Below, piece after piece: positions 12,801-20,515 of a DNA stretch of 64,000 nt; the first letter of the stretch is position 1; each line of letters starts with the position of its first letter. The translations under genes were made by a program, and so were the position numbers. Under the pieces are notes generated by a model. The model had not been told where the DNA came from, did not search any database, and worked only from the letters and a program-made list of their open reading frames with translations. Source of the stretch: Metallyticus violacea (taxonomy: Eukaryota; Arthropoda; Insecta; Mantodea; Metallyticidae); the NCBI GenBank assembly GCA_030762175.1, contig CM060834.1, forward strand, positions 32,982,501 through 33,046,500, read 5' to 3'.

Positions 12801-15800
12801 TTCTCTTGTTTTGATTTAACATGATGAAATAGCAAACCGAGAAGCAGCAATGCTACCAATATCTCTTTTAAGTTGTTTTGGACAATGTTGGTTTTTATCC
12901 TGTGCCCTTTTTATGTTATTCGAAATCGTTGAGAGCGAATGATTAACTATACTTTGTATCAGATGTGTCCAAACATTGCCAGGAGAGGAGAGAGCGAAAT
13001 CACCTTCTTCCATCTACTGCGTTAGAATGACGCCTACATATAATACCCTTAATATTAGAAAAAAAATAACCTGTGATTACTATTTTTCTAGTGGCGCATT
13101 AGCAGATTACAATGCCATTCTTGATTATGAGAAGAAAAAGTTTGCAAGTAAATCTATTACTTACAAATTGTATTTTTAAGTTTCTGAGGATATCTTCTAT
13201 CACATGGATTGCTTTTGATTATATAATATTTGTTTGGAAACAAGTAGTGTAGACTTTTAAAAGATAAGCCAACTGGCTGTCACCTATGATGTTGTGATAC
13301 TCGTTTTAAATATAGTTCAGTTTTGAAAATGTTAGATGGCAAAGATTGCCATTAGCTTTGATGCAAACAAAGGAAATACAGGAAATTTATCACAGGGAAA
13401 AGATATAAACAGTCAAATTTGTTTGCAACATTACGAACAGGTCTTCTTAGAGGTTTTGTTTTGAGAGAAGCCATATTTAGAAGTCTTTCAGTTTTCATTT
13501 ACAGGTTATTAATTTAATTCTTTCCTTACATTTTTTTTTTCAGATAACATCCCGGATTTCCGATGTCCCTCATTACAGTATTACGCGAAATACTTATAGA
13601 CTTAAACATATCTACTAAATTGGGGCACATTTCCTCATTCGATATTAAGAAGCATTGTCTAAACGGCTTTTACCAATAAATTCTGTAATTCTATAAGAAA
13701 ATTTAAAATGGGCGTTAAACACGATTTAAAAAAATAGTCTATACAGTTTTATGATTTACTTTCATGTAAAAAGAAAAAAATGCATTAATAATTAAAGATT
13801 TTAAAAACTAAATTAATATAGTCAAATGCGCACACTAATAATTGACATACTGCTGAGAGCTGGAGAGATGGCTAGCGACGTAAGAGTGCACATTACGCAC
13901 TGCATATGTATCATCTATTCAACCACTTAATATTCGGCCCATTCTCATTGCGTTAACGAAAACAGAATGTTAGTAGTTGTGCTGTCAGGACATTTCTCTG
14001 ACTAACCGGTCTAGGCATATCTCCAGCTCCCAGCAGTACCTAATACATTGCGCTTTGCCATGGAAATTTTGATGCAACAACGGGAGAGATACGATAAATG
14101 TTTATTATAAATAAGGCACTCAACTTTGTCGTCTTGGATAAAATAAGTTCTTCCTCTCGTTTAACTTGAACTTTACTGTTTGTAAACCGAACTCATGCCT
14201 TTATTCATGAACGGCTCATGACGTGCAAGGCTCCCATTTAAAAAAAAAAAAAAAATCTCTTAATGGTTATACCTATGCCTGCGATTTTTTCAACCTTTCA
14301 GAATTAAGACGTCGTCATTGCACGAAGCAGCAATGTGATTGCAGCTTTCCAATATATTTTAATGGCATGAGGGGGGAAAATTGGAAAAGGATTTTGGAAA
14401 AAAATAAAAAAATGAGCTAATTTAAAAAAAAAATATGGACTAGTTTTAATGTCAAAAATTATATGAAATTATATATCGCACTAAAAATGATTGGGGAAGA
14501 GAAGGATGCATTGAAGCCTGTGATAACGCAGGAAGGGACGGACTGGCATGGTTTAGAACAGGAGTAATATAATAAAATGAGATAAGAAATGGATATATAT
14601 AAAGCGGAAATGTTCAATGCTTGCAGAACCAGATAGTCCTTGGTATTTAAGTAACCCAAGTTTTGTAGGGAATAATTCTTTTTACGAAAGTGGGGAAATC
14701 TCACCAATGAAATAAGAGAGAGAAGAATTTAAATTTAACATTAGACGAAAACAAAAAACACCTGGAAAATACATCGAAAACGTGAGACAAAATGGTTATG
14801 GAAGGTGGGCAAGACAAATGGGAGCAACAATGTTGATATTTATTTAGGAGTGAATATATAACCCTATTACACACTCAATCTGGTGTTAATTGTAATTGGG
14901 CATGGAAGGAACGCAATTCCATAAATTGAGGGAGATTAAGTGGGAAAGTGAAAGTTTTTAATAGTAGTAAGTTTACATGTATTGAGAACATGGAAGTATA
15001 AATCGTTTACTTTGATTTTAAAATGTTTACTTTTTTGTGAAAGCTGCATGAAATCTGTTCTACTTATTTATTAAAATATTATATCTGCATGTAAATTAGA
15101 AATTGGAAGAAATAAATTCATTCATATATTTTAAATTACAGGTGACTCATATTATAGGAATTCTGTTCATTTAAGAATGATGATGCATGATAATCATTTT
15201 ACAGAAATAATTTCTCGTGTTAAAATTTAACTTCACAATATTTTGTTAGCCGAATTTCCTAATAAGTATCCCTTCAAGTCAAGCAACTTTTGTCTGAATA
15301 ACTTTCTATTATCACGAAAAATGAACCGTGTACTTACGTGGCCTGTAAGTGCTTCACTCTTCTGCTGTACTTTCAGTATGAAATATATGCGTATAAATTG
15401 TAAATTAACTTTTTTATCAATCTTTCAAACTCCGTCATATTAATACTTAACTACATTTGTGTATTCATTATAGCAACATCTGTAATGACTGTAATTATAA
15501 TGAATATCAAAGGTAGTAAACTGTAGTAAAAATTGATAGAGAATATTTAAAGGTACACTCTTTCTAGTTCATTGGAATGAATTATATCTTAATGGCAATT
15601 GTTGTCGTTCATTTATTAAATAAAGGAAATTTTAAGTAATAATTAGGAAACATTTTTTGAAATTATTCCTACAGGAATATTTGAGAACAAAAATCATCTC
15701 TCCTGTACACTACACTTTACTTGATAATCACCAGTACTTTAATTTAGGTACGAATTGTCGTAAATCTTTATTAAAATTGAAAGAATTATTATCAATATCT

Positions 15801-18800
15801 ATTTTTTTTGTGTTTAATTAGTAACCTGCATTCATTTCTTTTAACATAAGATTACAGTACTTTCCTGCAGATGTACCAATGCCAAACATAATAAGCATAT
15901 GCAAGAAAAGGTCTCTAAACCATATTTTTCATTGAACTGTTTTATTGTAGATTAAAGGTCATTTACTTACCCTACTATATAGTCTGCAGTGGTAAACATA
16001 AAAGGTTGTTTACTTTGGCAGTTCTGTGGTGCTACACTAACATTAACTTGAATCCCAAGGGCTGTTGCACCAGGTTTCAATTTGTCAAACAAAGCATCCT
16101 CAATATTGGAAGTGTTACATGATACACGCACACATAGGCCTACAAAGAGCCTATCTCGACGAATGTTTGTTCGTAATTTCATTTTTTCCTGCAACAAATA
16201 TATTTCATTTATAATAAACTATGGCTTAATTATAAATTTAAAACTTTGCTTTAATTCACAATGCAGTTTTCAAGAGTTCATGTATTTATATCATTTTGTC
16301 TTAAGTTATATCGAACTGAATTTGTAGGGACAGAGGAGAAAATTTTCTGTACTTATACCACGCTCAAAGGCTGCCCGTTTGTGCCTATGCCCAGCATGGA
16401 AGCACCACCGAGAGGATGAGGTGAGGGAGACACAAGGGGTGGTGATATACCACGTAGGTGAAGTCCCTAACATTGTTTCCAGATAGAGCAACCCAAAACT
16501 GATGGAGCCCCCTCTCCAAGGAATAAGAGCCCCTCAGAAGGGCAGCTTTCAAAGTGCAAGTCACCATTCCATCACACACAGCACCAGCCCGCTTCACTCG
16601 ACACTTTCCACCCTATATACGGAATGAAATGAGATGAAATGGGAGAGAGGGTTTTTCTTGGAAAGGAAAGATCCTTTTCAGCTTTCGCTTAAGGGATCAG
16701 GAGAAACTACGAAAAATCCCAAGTCCAGAATGGCCAGCTCTAAGGGATTTGAACCCAGTTTGGGAATACGAGTCCCAAACATTATCGCCTGAGCCATCCC
16801 ATTCGTAATTTAGTAACTTAAGCGTATATTTCTATTATAAACCAACAGAAATACAAGATCAAAAAAACTTAAATAATAACAGAGGAAGATTTTTCAATAA
16901 AATCCTAACAAAAGCATTTGTATCCTCAAACAATTAAATTACATGTTTGACAAATGATGTACATGTTTGACAAATAATATGCAAAGATACATGGTCAATA
17001 AAAATTTAAAGCACAAAATAAATAAATAACAGCATGTCAATCTTTGTCACCAAAATCTTTAAAATTATTTTTATTTGAATCAGCGTGCTAGAGTAAAAAT
17101 TTTACTTGTAATCTTACACTTCGTGTTGATAAAGTTTCAGATTTTCTTGATTCTGCTGTGTTAGTTAAAAATAATTTTATATTAACAAACTTAACGTGCG
17201 AAGATATTAGAGTATTGTTATGAAATTTAAGTACCCTAAAATACCGGAAATCTTTCTTGCATATCAGATAATTTTATGAATAAGTGAATTGATTATATAC
17301 TTCCTTTAATAACCTATATTTTTAAGAAGGTGTCTTTCTAAAATGTTACTCAAAATTGTAAAAAAGACAAGCAATAGAATAACTTGTCATTGTATACTTT
17401 TTACTTCATATTTCCGAAATGATTGTCTTTAAAAACTCAAAATCTAATTTCCTCTAAATTAATTGAAGTTTATAACAATCTATAGTGCTTACATTTTTTT
17501 CAAACTAATTACGTTCGGCACAGTGATATAGAAAATTGTTTTATTGTAAATTATTTGAAAGTAGAATATGGAAATGTTATCAATGATGTAAAAGCTAACA
17601 TAATAGTGACTTTAGAGGCGTTTAGTTTTATAAAACTTACTTTCAGGGTGTATGATTTGAAATTTCCAAGCATTTTCTCAGAAATCTCTCGTGTTGAGTT
17701 TGTATTAATCGTGAAAATTTATATATACACTAACAGGAAAGCTCACAATTAGACTTTTTGTTAAACAAATAATTAAATCAATCTTGCCTTTTTAAGTTCA
17801 ACTTTGAAATCTAGTGCATTTTACAGAATGAATAAATACTGACCTGTATCATGTCCCAGAATGGTGAAGCTTTTCCGTTGGGATAAAGATTTATAGTAGC
17901 CATACAATATTGCTTTTCTTTCATATTGATACAGTCTTCAAATCTACCAAGTTGATACATGTCACCTTTTAGAATACTTTCTGCATCCAAGGATACTGAA
18001 AAACAATGGGACATGTGTAAATAGTATTAAAATGTAACTGTTGATAATATATGATTTATTTGTTGACACTCAGTTTTGAAGTACATATTTATACTTAAAG
18101 ATTATATACGACGATTAGTATATTATGCGGTACTGTCAACTAATTATTTTTAAAGGTGGTACCCATGTCCGGAAATGCATGGTTTCGGCGCTAAGGTGTT
18201 CCACCAGCGCATTTGTTATTTCTTCTGCCTATACGTGCATGTTGTGCAAGTTCACGATGCCGTCTCGAGATTCCTTAAAGAGCACGTTGAGAGTTCGCTT
18301 TACGGCAAGGACGTGATAGAGTACAAGTTGTGTAATGTGTTGGTCGCCCTGACACTGCCGCACACTAGATGGAGTGAACAGGTGCTGGACAGGGAGGTGA
18401 CTTCACAGGTAGGAATAAACCATTAAAAAAGATTACTAGTGTGGAAAGTTTTCTTTGGATATCGCATAATTGCATCCCATTGGGTATTGATCATTTAATC
18501 ACATTACTGGCATGGTGGAAGTGGAACGTACTTGAATATCCTCCATATTCACCATACATGAGCCCATAAGATTTCTATCTCTTGCTCAAACTAAATAAAT
18601 CACTTGGAGAAAACTGCATCCAAACAAGAGAAGTAAATCTTCAAGCAGTGAGTCTTAGTTTGCTAACATAAATAAAATCAGTACTGCTACTGGTACTCAG
18701 CGCCTTTCAAAAGTATGTCAAAGGGCAGAGGATTATATTGAAGGTACATATCAATGTGCTGATTCTAGAATAAATAACTTCTCAGTTATAGATGCATTGC

Positions 18801-20512
18801 CCTTATGAAACATGTATTGAAATGATATATTGGGAAATAATGTAGGATGAAAGCGTTTCAAGACAAAGTGTGGGGTATGTTCCTTATATTTACCATTTAT
18901 GAGGACTCAGGAAAACCTGGGGGAAAAATCAGCAAGGGAGAATTGAGAAATTCGAAAAAAGAGTCCATTTCACACAGTCCATTAATGACCTCAAACACTC
19001 GTATCAATAATGAACTGTCATTTGCAGTAAGATTATTTTGATTATTTACAGTTAAATACAGAGGTAGAAAATTATTGCAGAGAAATATCCCAAGTTAGTC
19101 AAAAATCGTGATAGAAACAGAATGAGAAATACCATGCCTCGATCTTCGTTCGATGTATAAGACATGCTGATGTATCTTTTAAATTGAAAAAGGAGTTCAG
19201 AATATTGTATTAAGCATAAAAATAGTAGAAAATAATACCGTTGATGCACTACAAATTAAATGAAATATCTCATCCAATTTGTTAGATACACACATATTAA
19301 GCCTAGCACTGTAAGAGTATTAATGATATCATCTGAGGGTAATAACATTTTATATCCACGTTTTCAAGAAGAATGGAATTTCTGGAAGAAGACATGAACG
19401 ATTTTGAGAACCAATTGATCCTTTTTTTTTTTTGATTGATTTAGTTATGGACGCTCTTTAACATCTCAGGTCATCAGCGTCCCATTCAACTCGGGGCGTG
19501 AAACGGCCGACAAATTTTGCTCAGAGGCCTCTCTTTCAGGCTTGAGGTTCTTTATCGTGCCGTAAATGTGCGACACGGGACCCACGGCTTTACTTGAAGG
19601 AAGCCATACTTAGGATTTTTACGCCCGAAAAAATCCATCGGTTCTGGCCGGGTTCGAACCCGCGATCTTGGGTGTAGGAGGCAAGTATGGTAACCACTAC
19701 ACCACCAGGACCGACTCAATTGATCCTGTAGAGAATTATTAGAAGGGAGAATATTGCAGTGCTATAGTGATAGTCTAGGAGTAGCAGGCTCAAATCTGGA
19801 CCCAAGGTTCGCGGTTTAATGTTTACGCCCGAAAAAAATCCATCGGCACTCGGCAGTAAACCCGAGTTCGAATCTGGGTTGAGTTCATTTATCCAGATAG
19901 ACTTTTCAGGACGTAAAAATCTGGAGTACAATTCCTCCGAAAGAAACTTGTAGATTTACGGCACGTTAAAGAACTGTATATCTGAAAAAAAAAGGTTCCT
20001 GGTCAAAATTATCAACCATTTAATGCCCAAATAATACTTAGAACCCTGTCAGGTGGCATTAGGGGAGAAGTCCTCTGTCGAAAAATAAGCCTAACTGAGC
20101 ATCTCATTGGTGAACGAAACTTCCTACATGAGGCAAGGTCCAGGATGGAATGACGGGGAACTAATTAGTGAAAGAACTTTAATTTCAAGCTGGACTATTT
20201 AACGATCTTTCAGTATCGAACATCTGTAACTTAATTATGTGAAAACTGTTGGTTTTCAGTTTGTTTGTTTATTTATATCAACTTAATAAGTGTATTTAAT
20301 TTTTTAAATTAAATATTTCTGTTCAATCTAGCTTTACAAAAAGGAGTTTTCTTATGGCTTTAAGATGTAATTTTATGTGACAATAAAGACTCACGATTAT
20401 ATTTTGTCAGCATGGACAATCCCAAAGAATCCTCTGAATAATTCCCGCAACAGCCTGCTAGCTCACATCCTATTAAACACAGGATAGCTGCCAACAGCAC
20501 TTGCGCCCCCAT
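74..20512 (-). CDS. NRF-6-like membrane acyltransferase gene, 5' part, 8 coding exons, truncated by the window edge
   Basis: This is the only clear host gene. The family (nose resistant to fluoxetine 6) consists of multi-pass membrane proteins with an N-terminal Cys-rich NRF domain and an acyltransferase-3 domain, thought to act in lipid or xenobiotic handling. Exons in transcript order are 20512-20395, 17995-17844, 16188-15971, 11487-11390, 8715-8543, 8430-8264, 4896-4728 and 267-74. Their lengths (118, 152, 218, 98, 173, 167, 169, 194) give junction phases 1, 0, 2, 1, 0, 2, 0, all compatible and free of stops for 429 codons. All donors are GT and all acceptors AG. Recognisable family motifs are FEDC, LGHE, FFRYIRLTPAY, ENCRNYWW and CLQHGWYLAADFQ. 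Family members are usually about 650-750 aa, so roughly the last third lies beyond position 1. The segment between the signal peptide and FEDC looks short, so a small exon may be missing. Confidence 0.9.
611..892 (+). mobile_element. SINE family A, full copy with 11-bp target-site duplication
   Basis: A 282-bp tRNA-derived SINE. The head resembles tRNA-Ser: a Pol III A box like TGGCCGAGGTCGTTAAGGC (here tgtccgaggtcgttaaggc) and a B box ggttcgaatcc. A fixed body follows (cctcagtc, ggcaaatgccggggagg, aggcctggaacg, atcatcagtgt, gtggtgcctcagtag) and then the tail cgggcgttaaacact. It is flanked by the exact duplication gaaccaaacag at 600-610 and 893-903. There is no poly(A) tail. Confidence 0.93.
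1173..1368. repeat. Near-perfect inverted repeat, 66/67-bp arms
   Basis: Left arm 1173-1238 and right arm 1302-1368 are reverse complements except for one extra T in a homopolymer; the spacer is 63 bp. It would form a long stem in either strand of RNA. It could be a foldback element/MITE or a hairpin precursor. It is flanked by TA-rich and TAA-repeat DNA, so a target duplication cannot be read. Confidence 0.9.
1400..1450. repeat. (TAA)n microsatellite
   Basis: About 16 uninterrupted TAA units directly left of the TIR element at 1452. Confidence 0.97.
1452..2603. mobile_element. DNA transposon relic or MITE with about 80-bp terminal inverted repeats
   Basis: Left end taggctgttaaagaactac and right end (reverse complement) caggttgttaatgaactac are inverted repeats. 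They stay similar for about 80 bp (1452-1536 against 2517-2603) and share tttcagagagtgt and tgatttgagatag. The 980-bp interior has no recognisable transposase and contains a SINE-A fragment (1671-1808). Superfamily not determined. Confidence 0.7.
1671..1808 (-). mobile_element. SINE-A fragment, 3' half
   Basis: Reverse-strand match to the SINE-A body and tail (agtgtttaacgcccgttttt, ggcaccacaggcggtg, aggaagcgttccaggcc). The tRNA-like head is absent. Confidence 0.88.
2749..3300 (+). pseudogene. Possible 3' end of a non-LTR retrotransposon ORF2 (weak)
   Basis: A 108-codon open frame ends at 3075 and is rich in Lys, Glu and Trp (WKILKETLEEIGMGDKWQEG). It is followed in another frame by Cys-containing sequence (GVCRCLMQC). 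The composition and Cys-rich end recall the region after the reverse transcriptase of some insect LINEs, but no RT motif is present and the match is by impression only. Confidence 0.3.
3745..4290 (+). pseudogene. Mariner transposase relic
   Basis: Broken reading frames in successive order match mariner transposase: the N-terminal FGD..V helix region, a HTH-like 'LYLHQLG-x-KYKLGR-x-SH', then TCDQKWILYD, which corresponds to the first catalytic Asp block (TCDEKWILYD in this subfamily). KEDYVLSLVY is in another frame. Stops and frameshifts are frequent and the C-terminal half is missing. It lies inside host intron 7, on the opposite strand to the gene. Confidence 0.8.
4728..4896 (-). CDS. NRF-6-like gene, exon 7
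   Basis: Acceptor ttgtgtttcag and donor GTAATT; residues 309-365. LTPAYAVILGL is the conserved RxxRLxP-x-Y helix of the domain. It is followed by LGSGPFW, ENCRNYWWLNMLYINNYV and HGDKP. The Cys in ENC probably pairs with the Cys that opens exon 8. Confidence 0.92.
4897..8263. other. Intron 6 of the NRF-6-like gene
   Basis: 3.37 kb. Besides a tRNA-like sequence (7944-8014, minus) I see nothing I can name. Open frames at 6472-6675 and 6772-7017 match no family I recognise. G-tract and C-tract homopolymers occur at about 7196 and 7398. Confidence 0.7.
7944..8014 (-). other. tRNA-like sequence (pseudogene or SINE head)
   Basis: On the minus strand the order is ggtggccgagcggtttagaa (A-box-like, Leu/Ser type) and then gggttgaaatccc (B-box-like). 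No SINE body of families A-D follows, so it may be a tRNA pseudogene or a lone SINE head. The acceptor-stem ends do not pair convincingly, so I do not call a functional tRNA. Confidence 0.55.
8264..8430 (-). CDS. NRF-6-like gene, exon 6
   Basis: Acceptor cgattgcag and donor GTAATT; residues 254-308 plus two bases. It encodes NGHLIVSTYFVISGYLLGYM, equivalent to the 'D-TFFVLSGFL' helix of acyltransferase-3 proteins, then FFGYISIIFFRYI. The Arg codon is split across the next junction to give RYIRLTP. Confidence 0.9.
8543..8715 (-). CDS. NRF-6-like gene, exon 5 (acyltransferase-3 active-site helix)
   Basis: Acceptor ttgtttacag and donor GTATGT; residues 196-253. It contains Arg224 and His235 in IRVVSLYFILLGHEIFIML. 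This corresponds to the family motif where an Arg and, one turn later, GH lie in a membrane helix; the His is the proposed catalytic residue in acyltransferase-3 proteins. Intron 5 after it is only 112 bp. Confidence 0.9.
9105..9274. repeat. Compound microsatellite (ATT)n-(AGT)n-(TAA)n
   Basis: Three abutting trinucleotide arrays: ATT at about 9105-9136, AGT at about 9136-9173, and TAA at about 9199-9274 after a short mixed spacer. The open frames over it are only homopolymer runs of Ile, Ser and Asn. Confidence 0.98.
9778..9823. repeat. (ATT)n microsatellite
   Basis: About 15 perfect ATT units. Confidence 0.97.
10099..10210 (+). mobile_element. SINE-A fragment, 3' part
   Basis: Contains atgtcggggagg, aaatcctttcccattttatc, tcatcagtgtccgccg and the tail aaaaacgggcgttaaa. 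The head and part of the body are missing. Confidence 0.85.
10230..10390 (-). pseudogene. Possible C-terminal fragment of a Tc1/DDE_3-like transposase
   Basis: The minus strand reads IKELKERIRKATSMVTMLGN followed by TTWTSV. This resembles the last helix ('L-xx-RI-x-A-x-x-x-VT-x-x-ML-x-x-TW') of a Tc1-like transposase family common in insects. It is short and unsupported by a catalytic motif. Confidence 0.35.
10390..10735 (-). mobile_element. SINE family C copy, decayed
   Basis: Aligns by eye with 16365-16802 on the minus strand: a degraded B box (cccggttcaataacc), then ggccggacatcctggcattg, gtgaaagctgggatgg, gtgggctggtgcggtgtgat and tggcttgcactttgga. The A box region is not preserved. Confidence 0.6.
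11390..11487 (-). CDS. NRF-6-like gene, exon 4 (first membrane helix)
   Basis: Acceptor tctgttacag and donor GTAAGT, 98 nt, phase 2 to 1. It encodes GATVLIIIMTVLGATLYEG, a clear membrane helix linking the NRF domain to the acyltransferase domain, then a charged tail (MRILNEEKKGINL). It is too short to stand out as an open frame; it was found by matching phase and splice sites between exons 3 and 5. Confidence 0.85.
11695..11907 (+). mobile_element. SINE-A copy with internal deletion
   Basis: A box tggccgaggccgttaagat is intact, but the element jumps from ggttcaac straight to aaatgccagggagg. It therefore lacks the second half of the B box and about 70 bp of body. The tail aaaaacgggtgttaaatac is present. 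No target duplication is evident. Confidence 0.9.
12157..12627 (-). pseudogene. Two unknown open frames, possibly one TE-derived coding relic
   Basis: Minus-strand frames of 71 codons (12627-12412) and 78 codons (12393-12157) lie end to end, one frame apart. The second has an acidic end (SEHEDDISNDDSDF) and the stretch IPLPKGKCKDLMKLCEDEG. The pattern 'PLPI-xx-K-x-DL-xx-LC' faintly recalls the end of an uncharacterised TE-encoded protein in insects. Neither frame can be assigned with confidence and neither is needed by the host gene. Confidence 0.22.
13849..14038. mobile_element. Small TIR element (MITE), about 190 bp
   Basis: Left end tactgctgagagctggagag (13848 on) and right end ctccagctcccagcagta (to 14038) form about 28-bp inverted repeats with few mismatches. 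Both ends carry TA at the border, consistent with a Tc1/mariner-type TA target. The interior is non-coding. Confidence 0.65.
15971..16188 (-). CDS. NRF-6-like gene, exon 3 (end of NRF domain)
   Basis: Acceptor ttgttgcag and donor GTAAGT; residues 91-162 plus two bases (phase 2). The stretch FVGLCVRVSC matches the 'R-x-G-x-C-x-P-x-x-C' signature that ends the NRF domain, followed by a Cys near QNCQS. The exon runs into TTADYIVG, just before the first membrane helix. Confidence 0.88.
16189..17843. other. Intron 2 of the NRF-6-like gene
   Basis: 1.66 kb. It contains a SINE-C copy (16365-16802, minus); the rest is AT-rich and unremarkable. Confidence 0.85.
16365..16802 (-). mobile_element. SINE family C, long copy
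   Basis: Read on the minus strand it starts tgggatggctcaggcgataa (A-box-like), then gggttcaaatccc (B box). A long body follows (gagctggccattctggactt, ttaagcgaaagctgaaaagg, gcgggctggtgctgtgtgtg, gtgacttgcactttgaaagc). The low-coordinate end is not sharply defined. The copy at 10390-10735 shares this body. Confidence 0.7.
17844..17995 (-). CDS. NRF-6-like gene, exon 2 (NRF domain start)
   Basis: Acceptor tttttcag and donor GTCAGT; residues 40-90. It contains SLDAESILKGDMYQLGRFED followed by C, matching the NRF domain pattern of a Gly-containing loop, then LG-F-x-x-C. It also has YCMATINLYP and ends in SPFWDMIQ. The two Cys residues fit the conserved disulfide set of this extracellular or luminal domain. 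Confidence 0.88.
18125..18426 (+). other. Unidentified open reading frames in intron 1
   Basis: Two overlapping plus-strand frames (63 and 83 codons) occupy a stretch with more G+C than its surroundings. The second contains FLKEHVESSLYGKDVIEYKL and WSEQVLDREVTSQ, which looks coding in composition. I do not recognise a family. It lies just upstream of a mariner relic but does not read like mariner. Confidence 0.25.
18505..18750 (+). pseudogene. Mariner transposase relic, C-terminal part
   Basis: LEYPPYSPYMSP, a stop, then DFYLLLKLNKSLGENCIQT corresponds to the mariner block 'HPPYSPDLSPCDFFLFPKLK', in which the second catalytic-triad Asp is here Tyr. It is followed by TREVNLQAV and, after a gap, RLSKVCQRAEDYIEG matching the C-terminal '-CI-x-x-GEYFEG'. 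Confidence 0.75.
19423..19716 (-). mobile_element. SINE family B, full-length copy with 11-bp target-site duplication
   Basis: Read on the minus strand: head ggtcctggtggtgtagtggt (Pol III A box) and B box gggttcgaacccgg. The body follows (gatggattttttcgggcgta, aaatcctaagtatggcttcc, tttacggcac, gcctctgagcaaaatttgtc, tgacctgagatgttaaagag) and ends in an ATCAATC/A-rich tail. The exact duplication caattgatcct is at 19412-19422 and 19717-19727. The head is closest to a Val/Asp/Gly-type tRNA by eye. Confidence 0.94.
19815..19995. mobile_element. SINE-B-related mosaic fragment
   Basis: Contains acgcccgaaaaaaatccatc (SINE-B, minus orientation) joined to ggcactcggcagtaaacc, a B-box-like gagttcgaatctgggttg, and then plus-oriented gtagatttacggcacgttaa. 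The middle part reappears reverse-complemented at about 22470-22548, so a second element related to SINE-B is mixed in. Confidence 0.5.
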
Positions 20513-20515
20513 TAT
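20395..20515 (-). CDS. NRF-6-like gene, first coding exon (signal peptide)
   Basis: The ATG is at 20512 and starts MGAQVLLAAILCLIGC, a typical hydrophobic signal peptide followed by a Cys pair. The exon codes residues 1-39 plus one base and ends at a GTGAGT donor (phase 1). Three bases before the ATG is a polypyrimidine-CAG acceptor (cttttcttttccag, exon start 20515). At least one non-coding 5' exon therefore probably lies at higher coordinates, and I could not locate it or its promoter. An upstream in-frame ATG at 20578 would lie in that intron and is not needed. Confidence 0.75.

Larger units (their letters stand above)
11488..15970. other. Intron 3 of the NRF-6-like gene
   Basis: 4.48 kb. 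It contains a SINE-A copy (11695-11907), unknown open frames (12157-12627, minus) and a small TA-flanked inverted-repeat element (13849-14038). Bases 14040-15970 are AT-rich with no feature I can support. Confidence 0.8.
17996..20394. other. Intron 1 of the NRF-6-like gene
   Basis: 2.40 kb with an unknown open frame (18125-18426, plus), a mariner C-terminal relic (18505-18750) and two SINE-B-related sequences (19423-19716 and 19815-19995). It may also hide a small coding exon of the host gene; I looked and could not place one. Confidence 0.75.

Noticed and set aside
16171..16811. Possible 10-bp target duplication ttcgtaattt around the SINE-C copy
   Set aside because: The left copy lies inside host exon 3, about 200 bp from the element, so the match is coincidental.
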